In this document: piece after piece, positions 56,897-64,000 of the stretch | How positions within the stretch are numbered: position 1 is the stretch's first letter | Layout: every line of letters begins with the position of its first letter | NCBI GenBank assembly: GCA_947625915.1 | Contig: CANQPX010000001.1 | Location: forward strand, 62,001-126,000 | Length of the DNA: 64,000 nt | Reading direction: 5' to 3' | Origin: an uncultured Clostridia bacterium | Lineage (GTDB): Bacteria > Bacillota > Clostridia > Oscillospirales > Ruminococcaceae | Position numbers and translations under genes: made by a program | Notes under the pieces: model-generated | What the model was told of the DNA's origin: nothing | Database searches by the model: none | What the model saw: the letters and a program-made list of their open reading frames with translations, nothing else

Positions 56897-57034
56897 ACCC
56901 TTTCAGGCGTTATTTTGTGATTTTCAGCTTATATATACCGTGCATGAAGTAAAGTTAAATCTACAAAAATATTGAAAACGGAGATATAAGCGTTACTGCA
57001 ATATCTTAACTCTTAACTCTCCACTCTTAACTCT

Positions 57035-57059
57035 ACTAAGCAGGCTTCGCCTGCTTAGT
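57035..57059. repeat. Family C palindrome overlapping the speD stop codon
   Basis: A perfect 11-bp stem (ACTAAGCAGGC/GCCTGCTTAGT) with a 3-nt loop. The TAA stop of speD and part of its last codon lie inside the stem, so the hairpin may also act as the 3' end of the mRNA. Confidence 0.8.
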
Positions 57060-57864
57060 AGATGTTCATTCCGCTGAATATCTCTATCATTTCCCGACGG
57101 AGAGCGTCGTTTATCTCCAGTCTGCGCTTTGGCGCAAGCTCGTAAGTATCGGTATTGAAAAGATAATTCTGTAAGAAAATTTCCTTTATCATCATTTTTG
57201 TATGGAATATATTTGACTGATAAACATTTACATCAACAGCGTCATAACGTTCAAGAGTGTCCTTGGCTATATAGTCCTGTATAGAAGTTATATCATGGTC
57301 GATAAAAAGCTTCTTTCCGTGTTCGTCGCGGGTGAAACCTCTTACGCGGTAGTCGATGGTTATGATATCCGAATCGAAGCTGCCGATAAGGTAGTCAAGT
57401 GATTTGAGCGGCGTTGTCTGTCCGCAGGTGGAAACATCTATATCCACACGGAAAGTAGTTATTTCGTTGTCGGGGTGGAATTCGGGATAGGTATGCACCG
57501 TAAGATGGCTCTTATCCAGATGTCCGGCTATGCTCTGCTTGGCAATACTGCCCACCTTGCCCATATTGCAGGATTCATCTATATCCTCGATATCCTTATC
57601 AGATACAAGTATCGTTACCGACGCGCCCTGAGGGTCATAATCCTGTTTGGAGATATTCAGCACATGAGCGCCTATCATTTCCGTAACATCGCAGAGAATT
57701 TTCGTCAGACGGTCTGAATTGTACTGCTCGTCAATGTACTTGATATAATCCTGCTGTTCCCTTGCGCTTTTTGCGTAACAAATATCGTAAATATTGAAGC
57801 TGAGGGTCTTGGTAAGATTATTGAAGCCGAAAAGCTTGAGCTTGTCGTTCAACCCTATCCTCAC
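57055..57864 (-). CDS. speD: S-adenosylmethionine decarboxylase proenzyme
   Basis: The 269-residue proenzyme cuts itself before Ser119 (HLDKSHLTVHTYPE) to form the pyruvoyl group, then decarboxylates AdoMet for spermidine synthesis. Its length matches the E. coli-type (class 1) enzyme. The sequence FRVDIDVSTCGQTTPLKSLDYLIG holds the conserved Cys. It has its own promoter and lies upstream of speA on the same strand, completing the arginine-to-spermidine set. Confidence 0.95.
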   Translation of the reverse strand: MRIGLNDKLKLFGFNNLTKTLSFNIYDICYAKSAREQQDYIKYIDEQYNSDRLTKILCDVTEMIGAHVLNISKQDYDPQGASVTILVSDKDIEDIDESCNMGKVGSIAKQSIAGHLDKSHLTVHTYPEFHPDNEITTFRVDIDVSTCGQTTPLKSLDYLIGSFDSDIITIDYRVRGFTRDEHGKKLFIDHDITSIQDYIAKDTLERYDAVDVNVYQSNIFHTKMMIKEIFLQNYLFNTDTYELAPKRRLEINDALRREMIEIFSGMNIY

Positions 57865-57902
57865 GTTCCTTTCCTTTTTGAAATAAATATCATATACATT
57901 GA

Positions 57903-57931
57903 ATGATACGCCAAAAACCCGAAAATGTCAA
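57903..57931 (-). promoter_or_regulatory. Sigma-A promoter of speD
   Basis: On the minus strand a perfect TTGACA (57926-57931) and TATCAT (57903-57908) are 17 bp apart, about 40 bp before the start codon. An array of CTCAC repeats lies upstream. Confidence 0.85.
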
Positions 57932-57988
57932 TAGATTTCCGCAAATTTCTTTTGAAATCAAGACAAATATTTTAAAATCTTTGAAAAT

Positions 57989-58023
57989 CTCACGAATTCT
58001 CACATATTCTCACAAACGCTCAC
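57989..58023 (-). promoter_or_regulatory. Four CTCAC repeats with a 10-bp period upstream of speD
   Basis: CTCAC occurs at 57989, 57999, 58009 and 58019 on the plus strand (GTGAG in the direction of speD), exactly one helical turn apart, 57-97 bp upstream of the -35 box. This is the form of a regulator-binding array, but no regulator is known. Confidence 0.55.
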
Positions 58024-58046
58024 CATGGTATTATGTGGAAATTTAT

Positions 58047-59009
58047 TCAGAAATGCTCTTTTGCATACCATTCTTTAACTGTTTGTTCCGCTTTTTTGCC
58101 GACGACCGAGAAGCCGAGTTCGGGGGAACGCTGCGGCAGCTTTGTATACCAATCCCACCAGAAAAATCCCGCGAACCATTTTTTATCCCACATTGCCCGC
58201 ATACAGGAATTATAGAAGTTTGCCTGTTCGTCCTCATCGTAAGGGAATTCCTTATGGCTGAAATCGTAAGGCATCATAGCGCAGCCCTTTGCGCTTCGGC
58301 AGCCTATTTCCATGAAAATGACCTGTTTCCCGCCGTTTTCCTCCGAAAGGCGCGCAAGGTTTTCCGACTGTTTCAGCCATTCGCGGTACATATTTTCCTC
58401 GCTGTCTCCGGGAACTTTTCCAACGCCGAAATAAGCTGACGTGCCTATGTAGTCCACAGCGTCCCACCATTTTACGCCGAATTCCTTGCCGTGGTTGGTA
58501 TTATACACAAGCGGACCGTGATAAATTTCCCTTACCTTACGGATAGTTTCCCGCCACTGCTCCACGCGCTGTTCCGTGCCGAGCATCTCGCAACCCACGC
58601 AGAACATTTCGCAGCCTGTGTCCTCGGCAATTTCCGCATAGTGACAAAGGAACGCCGAATAGCTGTCGAACCATTCTTTCCAATAATCCTTATCGCCGAT
58701 CTCACTTTCGGGGAAAGAAATATTTGCTCTCCAGACTCCGTCCGCGCAGTTTACCATAGGTTTCATGCAGACTTTCAGTCCGAGGGAATGGAGTTTTTCC
58801 ACTGCTTTTGTGATATCCTTATCTGTAACTGTATAGCGGAAGTCGGGGCGTATCAGTGTTGAACTGAAACTGTCCTGCAAGACCGTGAACGCCAGAGCCG
58901 TCCAATCACCGCCCAATGCGGCGAGACGTTCCATTGACTCCTGCGCTTCGGCAGTTCGGTACATTCCCTTTCTGCCGTCAAAACCGTAAGTAAAGCCTTT
59001 GATGAACAT
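58047..59009 (-). CDS. Glycoside hydrolase, GH113-like (beta-mannanase type)
   Basis: The 320-residue TIM-barrel enzyme has no signal peptide and is probably cytoplasmic. Likely catalytic residues are Glu141 (FCVGCEM) and Glu234 (IFMEIGCRS), with WWDWYTK near the end, as in GH113 mannanases. It could act on imported manno-oligosaccharides. No sugar transporter is adjacent. The gene stands alone: upstream is element A3, downstream the speD promoter region. Confidence 0.8.
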   Translation of the reverse strand: MFIKGFTYGFDGRKGMYRTAEAQESMERLAALGGDWTALAFTVLQDSFSSTLIRPDFRYTVTDKDITKAVEKLHSLGLKVCMKPMVNCADGVWRANISFPESEIGDKDYWKEWFDSYSAFLCHYAEIAEDTGCEMFCVGCEMLGTEQRVEQWRETIRKVREIYHGPLVYNTNHGKEFGVKWWDAVDYIGTSAYFGVGKVPGDSEENMYREWLKQSENLARLSEENGGKQVIFMEIGCRSAKGCAMMPYDFSHKEFPYDEDEQANFYNSCMRAMWDKKWFAGFFWWDWYTKLPQRSPELGFSVVGKKAEQTVKEWYAKEHF

Positions 59010-59029
59010 ATAAAATTCCTCCTTTAAAT

Positions 59030-59935
59030 ATAGAGTTGGAGTTGAGTTGTCGGCGGGGGTTCTTTAGTTCTCTTTTCTTATCTTTTATTTTGTGAAAATC
59101 TCTTAGTTTTTTCTTTCGGGGGGATGACACTTCAGGAAAGGGCGAACCCGAACGCGCCTTTAGGCGCTCGCCGGGTTCTCCCTTTCCCTGCGTTTCTCCC
59201 CCCGTGCCCCTCTTTTCCTAACCCTATCCCTCTCCGCGCTCGCTATCCTAAAGTTGAAATTATAGATAAAATTTTAAAATGTTCTATAACATAGTTTGTG
59301 AAATCAACAGTGACCCTTAGTTTTGTTTATCTTGATAGCTGTGCTCTAAACATAGACTATAAGGGACGCAAAAAAGAGTTCTAAACAATAAAATTCTTTT
59401 TGCGGAGTCCTCTCCCAATTAGAACAGTATTTTTAAAAGTTCCGTCAGCATCTCAACTCTTAACTCTCAACCCTCAACACTGTTTATAGTTCTATTCTTC
59501 TTTAATTTTCATCTAATAGTAGAACGCTCGTACTAAGATAAGCAAAACCGAGGAACCCGTAGCCATCGCTTTCCATGTTCAAGAGTTCTAAAAAGCCTTT
59601 TCTATAATATTAGCTTTAGCATAGCGAGCGTGGAAGGGGAAGGGTTGAAGGAAAGTGGGGAGCGCGAGGGGAGAAAAACTAAGGGAAGGGGAAAACCGTG
59701 CGAGCGCCCATAGGGGCGGTCGGGTTTCCCCTTCCCTTATGGTTGTCTTCCCCTCGCACGAATAGGCAAAAGAGGATTTTCACAAAATAAAAGATAAGAA
59801 AAGAGAAATAAAGAACCCACACCGACCGCCCCCACCCACCCTATGCCTTCCCTTATGGTTATCTGCCCCTCGCAAGGTTGGCAAAATGAAATTTTTACTA
59901 TGCTTTTAATAGAAAAGCAAACTTTAATCCCCCGT
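59030..59935. repeat. Family A palindromic element, copy A3 (core inverted)
   Basis: This gene-free stretch starts with the terminal repeat GGGTTCTTTAGTTCTC. Its arms are in the A2 order: left hairpin with CGCGCCTTTAGGCGC (59137-59190) and right hairpin with GCGCCCATAGGGGC (59679-59737). The core between CGCTCGCTAT-C-CTAAAG (about 59237-59253) and its inverted partner (about 59614-59630) runs in the A1 order instead. An AACTCTTAACTCTC block at 59450-59485 is inserted in the core. A truncated extra end follows at about 59815-59935. No gene was found. Confidence 0.85.
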
Positions 59936-59942
59936 CAGTATC

Positions 59943-61691
59943 TTAACCCTCAGCAATAAACTGCGAATTGTAAAGCTTCGCGTAAAACCCGCCTTCGGCA
60001 AGAAGAGAAGTGTGGTCGCCTTGCTCAATGATGTTTCCGTCTTTCATTACAAGTATAACATCAGCATCTTTGATGGTGGAAAGCCTGTGCGCGATTATAA
60101 AACTTGTCTTGCCCTTCATAAGCTTTGCAAATGCACTTTGTATCTTTAACTCCGTGCGGGTGTCTATGCTGGAAGTCGCTTCGTCAAGTATCAGCATGGG
60201 CGGATCTGTAAGCGCGATGCGCGCTATGCATAAAAGCTGCTTCTGCCCTTGGGAAAGCGTTCCGCTGTCCTCGGAAACTACCGTGTCATAACCTTTCGGC
60301 AAACGCCTTATAAAACTGTGACAGTGACAAAGCTTCGCCGCCGCAAGGATCTCTTCATCTGTGGCATCGGGTCTGCCGTATGCAATATTTTCCCGCACCG
60401 TTCCCGTAAATATCCAAGTATCCTGTAAGACCATTCCGAACGATGAACGCAGATCATGCCGCTTCATGCCGCGGATATCCGTTCCGCCTATTTTTATCGC
60501 ACCCTCGCGTACGTCATAAAAACGCATGAGCAGATTTATAAGCGTTGTTTTTCCGCAGCCCGTTGGTCCAACAATGGCTATGCGCTGCCCCGACTTTATG
60601 TTCAGATTTACGTTTTCAAGAAGTTTCTGTTCGGGCTTGTAGCTGAACGAAACATTTTCCATTTCCACTCTGCCGTCGGCATTGGCAGGCTCTGCGGGAA
60701 CTTTTTCGGGGATCTCCTCCTGTTCGTCAAGAACGGAAAATACCCGTCCTGCGGAAGCGACTGCCGATTGCAATTCGGTGATAACGCCTGTAATTTCGTT
60801 GAACGGTTTTGTATATTGGTTTGCATAACTTAAAAATGTTGCTATCTGTCCCACGGACATTGCCCCCGCCGCTCCGCTTATTACCGAGATCGCTCCGAAA
60901 ACTCCCGCAGCCGCGTAAACTATGCCGTTGACAAAACGTGTGGTGGGGTTCGTAAGCGCGGAAAAGAACTGCGCAAGGACTCCGCATTTATAAAGTCTGC
61001 CGTTAATTTCGCTAAACTTTTCCTTTGCCCGCGGTTCATATGCAAAAGCTTTGACAACTTTCTGCCCGCCTATGAATTCTTCCGCGCAGGCTGTAAGTTC
61101 ACCGCGTATAGCGGACTGCTCCTTGAACTTGTCGCGGCAAAGCTTTGTTATAAATGCCGCCGCAAACAGCGAGAGCGGCGTTATCAGTACAACTATCAGC
61201 GCAACTCTCACATTTATCCGCAGCATGAACACGATAGTTCCCACAATGGTGACGATGCCCGTAAGGAACTGTGAAAAACATTGTAACATTCCGTCCGAAA
61301 TAAGTTCTATATCCGCTGACATACGCCCGATAAGGTCGCCGTGGGGCGTCCTGTCGATAAAGCCAAGCGGCAGACGGTTGAATTTTGCATATAATTCTTT
61401 ACGCATATCGCTTACGGCGCGGTAAGTTATTTTATATGTGCAGAAGGACATTATCCAGTTGAAAACAGAGGAAAGTATAACAACTATGAAGATAGTTATT
61501 ACATATCTTTTTATCATGGGAAAATCAACATCGTTCTTTCCGACGATATAGTCTATTCCCCTGCCGACAAGTATCGGAACATACAGCGACAGCAGCACGC
61601 TTATCACCGCCGACAGGAACGCGGGTATGAGCAGATATGCAAAAGGCTTTGTATAACCGAAAAACCGCATTGTAACGCCTTTCTTTTTCAT
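59943..61691 (-). CDS. ABC exporter half, consensus ATPase site
   Basis: The 582-residue half-transporter has six membrane helices (about 10-330) and an ATPase domain (about 345-582) with Walker A GPTGCGKTT, signature LSQGQKQLL, Walker B MLILDEATSS with the catalytic Glu, and switch His AHRLST. It overlaps its partner gene by 4 nt (ATGA). The start may be ATG 61691 (overlap) or ATG 61670, which has AAAGG 8 nt upstream. It pairs with the next gene as a heterodimer. The substrate is unknown. Confidence 0.92.
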   Translation of the reverse strand: MKKKGVTMRFFGYTKPFAYLLIPAFLSAVISVLLSLYVPILVGRGIDYIVGKNDVDFPMIKRYVITIFIVVILSSVFNWIMSFCTYKITYRAVSDMRKELYAKFNRLPLGFIDRTPHGDLIGRMSADIELISDGMLQCFSQFLTGIVTIVGTIVFMLRINVRVALIVVLITPLSLFAAAFITKLCRDKFKEQSAIRGELTACAEEFIGGQKVVKAFAYEPRAKEKFSEINGRLYKCGVLAQFFSALTNPTTRFVNGIVYAAAGVFGAISVISGAAGAMSVGQIATFLSYANQYTKPFNEITGVITELQSAVASAGRVFSVLDEQEEIPEKVPAEPANADGRVEMENVSFSYKPEQKLLENVNLNIKSGQRIAIVGPTGCGKTTLINLLMRFYDVREGAIKIGGTDIRGMKRHDLRSSFGMVLQDTWIFTGTVRENIAYGRPDATDEEILAAAKLCHCHSFIRRLPKGYDTVVSEDSGTLSQGQKQLLCIARIALTDPPMLILDEATSSIDTRTELKIQSAFAKLMKGKTSFIIAHRLSTIKDADVILVMKDGNIIEQGDHTSLLAEGGFYAKLYNSQFIAEG

Positions 61692-63418
61692 TGTTCTTTC
61701 GCCCCGCTTTCCTGAGACATTACTATCTCACGGTAAATTTCGCATTTTTCCATAAGTTCATCATGAGTGCCTATGCCCACGGCTTCGCCGTCGTCAAGAA
61801 CTATTATCTTATCCGCGTTCCGCAGAGAATTTGCCCTTTGAGAAACTATTACAACTGTCATTCCGGAAGTATTCTCTGCAAGCGCTTTCCTTAGCGCCGC
61901 GTCGGTGGCAAGGTCAAGCGCGGACGCGCTGTCGTCAAGTATCAGTATCTCGGGATCTGCGGTAAGCGCTCTTGCTATGGTCAGACGCTGTTTCTGTCCG
62001 CCCGAAAGATCCCGTCCGCCTTGTGCGATATAGGTGTTGTAACCGTCTGGCATTTTTTCGATAAATTCCGCAGCCTGTGCGATCTCTGCGGCTTTTTTCA
62101 GTTCTTCATCGGAAGCGTTTTCCCGTCCCCAGCGAAGGTTTTCCGCCACTGTACCCGAAAACAACAATGCTTTCTGCGGAACTACTCCCACTTTTGTACG
62201 CAGCGTTCCGAGCTTGAAGCTGCGGACGTCCGCGCCGTTTATGAGGATCTCCCCGCTTTCCGCATCGTAAAACCGCGGGATAAGGTTCACAAGAGTGGAT
62301 TTTCCCGAACCCGTACCGCCTATTATGCCGAGAGTTTCGCCCCGTTTTACCGAAAAGCTTATATTTTCAAGAGCGCAGTCGCCGTCCGAGTGGTAAGAGA
62401 ACGAAACGTTCCTGAACTCAATTGCAGGCGCATCGGAAAGTTCCTCCGCGCCTTTGCCGTCGGTGATCGAAGGTTCTATATCAAGGACTTCGTTTATCCT
62501 CACGGAAGACGCCGCCGCTTTGGTAAAGATGACCACAAGATTTGCCACAACAACAAGTGCAAGGGATATCTGCGTCATATAATTTACAAAAGCGATCACC
62601 TGTCCTTGTGTAAGGTCTCCTGCATTTACACGAAAGCCGCCGAACCAGACGATAACTCCTATAGCAAGGTTCATTATGGCGTATGTCAGCGGATTGAGGA
62701 GAACGGAAAGCCTTCCCACACGAAGTGAAGTTTCCGAATAGTCGGCATTTGCCTCAGCGAAACGCTGTTCCTCGTTTTTCTCGCGGGAAAAAGCGCGTAT
62801 GACTCTTGCTCCCGAAAGGCTTTCGCGGGTAACAAGACCTATGCGGTCAAGTTTTTTCTGTATGACCTTATAGAACGGCACCGAGCGGGACATTACCAGA
62901 TATATGGTAAGTGCGGTCAGCGGCGCAACTGCAAGGAATATCACCGAAAGTTTAAGATCTATCGCCATTGCCATGACTGCCGCGCCGATAACAAGGAAAG
63001 GTGCGCGGACAACAAGCCGTATCAGCATTGCAACGGCATTCTGGACTTGGTTCACATCATTTGTAACGCGGTTTATAAGTGACGGCGTTCCGAAATTGTC
63101 GATCTCGGAATGTGACATATCGCAGATCTTTCCGAAAAGATCGTTCCGTATGGCAGTTCCTACGCCCTGTGAAGCTTTTGAAGCGAGATACTGGCATACA
63201 AGCGCACTTGCAAGCCCGAAAACTCCCATGAGTATCATTATCCCGCCCATGCGGTAAATGTAGTTTTTTCCCGCGCCGCCGTTTATGCCTATGTCTATTA
63301 TATCCGCCATGATAAGCGGAACGATGAGTTCAAGTATAGCTTCGGCAAGTTTTGCGGCGGGACCGATGATGAGTTCTTTTTTAAAAGCGGGGAGATATTT
63401 TTTCGCAAGTTCAAACAT
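61688..63418 (-). CDS. ABC exporter half, degenerate ATPase site
   Basis: The 576-residue half-transporter has six membrane helices and an ATPase domain with Walker A GGTGSGKST and signature LSGGQKQRL. Its Walker B is followed by Asp instead of Glu (LILDDSASALD), and the switch position reads VSQRAN, lacking the His. This is the pattern of the inactive site in heterodimeric exporters such as BmrCD and TM287/288. The start at 63418 follows AAGGAG; the frame from 63496 lies inside the GtrA gene. Confidence 0.92.
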   Translation of the reverse strand: MFELAKKYLPAFKKELIIGPAAKLAEAILELIVPLIMADIIDIGINGGAGKNYIYRMGGIMILMGVFGLASALVCQYLASKASQGVGTAIRNDLFGKICDMSHSEIDNFGTPSLINRVTNDVNQVQNAVAMLIRLVVRAPFLVIGAAVMAMAIDLKLSVIFLAVAPLTALTIYLVMSRSVPFYKVIQKKLDRIGLVTRESLSGARVIRAFSREKNEEQRFAEANADYSETSLRVGRLSVLLNPLTYAIMNLAIGVIVWFGGFRVNAGDLTQGQVIAFVNYMTQISLALVVVANLVVIFTKAAASSVRINEVLDIEPSITDGKGAEELSDAPAIEFRNVSFSYHSDGDCALENISFSVKRGETLGIIGGTGSGKSTLVNLIPRFYDAESGEILINGADVRSFKLGTLRTKVGVVPQKALLFSGTVAENLRWGRENASDEELKKAAEIAQAAEFIEKMPDGYNTYIAQGGRDLSGGQKQRLTIARALTADPEILILDDSASALDLATDAALRKALAENTSGMTVVIVSQRANSLRNADKIIVLDDGEAVGIGTHDELMEKCEIYREIVMSQESGAKEQ

Positions 63419-63890
63419 CGCCGTTCTGCTCCTTTTCGGGGGACTTCTTTTTGAATATGAAGAATTTGCTGAACAGGTAATTTGTGACCAGAACAAACAC
63501 CTGCGCGATAAGTTTCATGATATACTCGTTCTGTTTAAGTACCCTTACCGTAAAGACCATGAACACGAATTCCACGGCAAAGGTAAGGAGCCTTGCGCCA
63601 TAGAATGAAGCGGCTTGTTTTATCCATGCGGCTTTGGAATTCTCATCATTTTTGAATACCCAAGCTTTATTTGTAAAAAATGCAAAAGTAGCGGCGCATA
63701 TCCAGCTGATGGTAGTATTTATTTCCGTAGGCAGACCGAAAAATGCGGGGATATACTGTGCGATCACCGAAACGGCGGTAGTCATTGCGCCGACTATAAG
63801 GTACAGCATAACGCTCTCATGTTTATAATAAATATCGCGGATAAATTTCGGACATATTGACAATATTTTTGCTATTATCTTATCAAGCAT
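63411..63890 (-). CDS. GtrA-family membrane protein
   Basis: The 159-residue protein has four membrane helices (about 28-46, 57-76, 92-114, 123-143) and the family motifs ISWICAATFAFFTNKAWVFK and VTNYLFSKFFIFK. GtrA proteins are thought to flip lipid-linked sugars. It overlaps the exporter gene by 8 nt and starts after GGAGG. The 110 bp beyond it to the window end contain an ATTATA (TATAAT on the minus strand) near 63939 but no good -35. Confidence 0.88.
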   Translation of the reverse strand: MLDKIIAKILSICPKFIRDIYYKHESVMLYLIVGAMTTAVSVIAQYIPAFFGLPTEINTTISWICAATFAFFTNKAWVFKNDENSKAAWIKQAASFYGARLLTFAVEFVFMVFTVRVLKQNEYIMKLIAQVFVLVTNYLFSKFFIFKKKSPEKEQNGDV

Positions 63891-64000
63891 AAAAGATCCC
63901 TCCGATAAAGCGTTACGTTAAAATTACATATCCATAGTATTATAACATATATTATTGCAAAAATCATTAATTTTCCTAAAATTTTAGTAATATACCGCAC

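Overview
This window is a piece of a chromosome from a motile, anaerobic clostridium, most like the Oscillospiraceae/Ruminococcaceae. The reasons are the recJ-relA-MBL-hemZ gene order, a Bacillus/Clostridium-type flagellar filament operon (flgM-flgN-flgK-flgL-DUF6470-fliW-csrA-fliD-fliS), a HrcA/CIRCE heat-shock operator, SD-led ORFs and about 45% GC. The assignment below class level is inference. No phage, transposase, CRISPR array or rRNA was seen.

Layout. 1-2.8 kb: a split cobalamin-dependent methionine synthase, with the reactivation domain as a separate, left-truncated gene. 2.8-6.4 kb: an unknown protein, a roughly 1 kb non-coding palindromic element (A1) and purB. 6.4-12 kb: an eight-gene minus-strand operon with the nickel-pincer cofactor genes larB, larC and larE mixed with a tautomerase, a phosphoesterase, a DUF1963 protein and two unknown membrane proteins. 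12-21 kb: a D,D-carboxypeptidase, a MacB-like ABC protein, CIRCE-controlled htpG, a VanY-type peptidase and mscL. 21-30.4 kb: an rRNA methyltransferase, hemZ, an MBL hydrolase, relA and recJ. 30.4-31.5 kb: element A2 and tRNA-Arg(CCG). 31.6-41.8 kb: the late flagellar operon, read from a clear sigma-D promoter in front of flgM. 42-50 kb: rpoB-rpoC with a consensus promoter. 50.5-57.9 kb: prfB, a CLC channel and the complete arginine-to-spermidine route (speA, speB, speD, speE) with a solitary RelB/DinJ-like antitoxin. 58-64 kb: a GH113-type glycosidase, element A3, a heterodimeric ABC exporter and a GtrA protein.

The most unusual content is non-coding. Family A (three copies, about 0.9-1 kb, near 3.84-4.81, 30.50-31.39 and 59.03-59.94 kb) is a long imperfect palindrome with two GC-rich hairpin arms around an AT-rich core. 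In the third copy the core is inverted relative to its arms, so the core appears to have flipped between short inverted repeats. Family B (three copies, about 0.27-0.35 kb, at 13.6, 16.8 and 50.2 kb) is a chain of seven to nine hairpins. The hairpins differ between copies by compensatory changes and by exchange of whole hairpins. Family C is a short GCAGGC-GCCTGC palindrome, usually beside AACTCTCAACTCTC-type repeats; in two genes it overlaps the stop codon. These three families are the best candidates for something undescribed.

All coordinates and motifs were read by eye. No database search or folding program was run.
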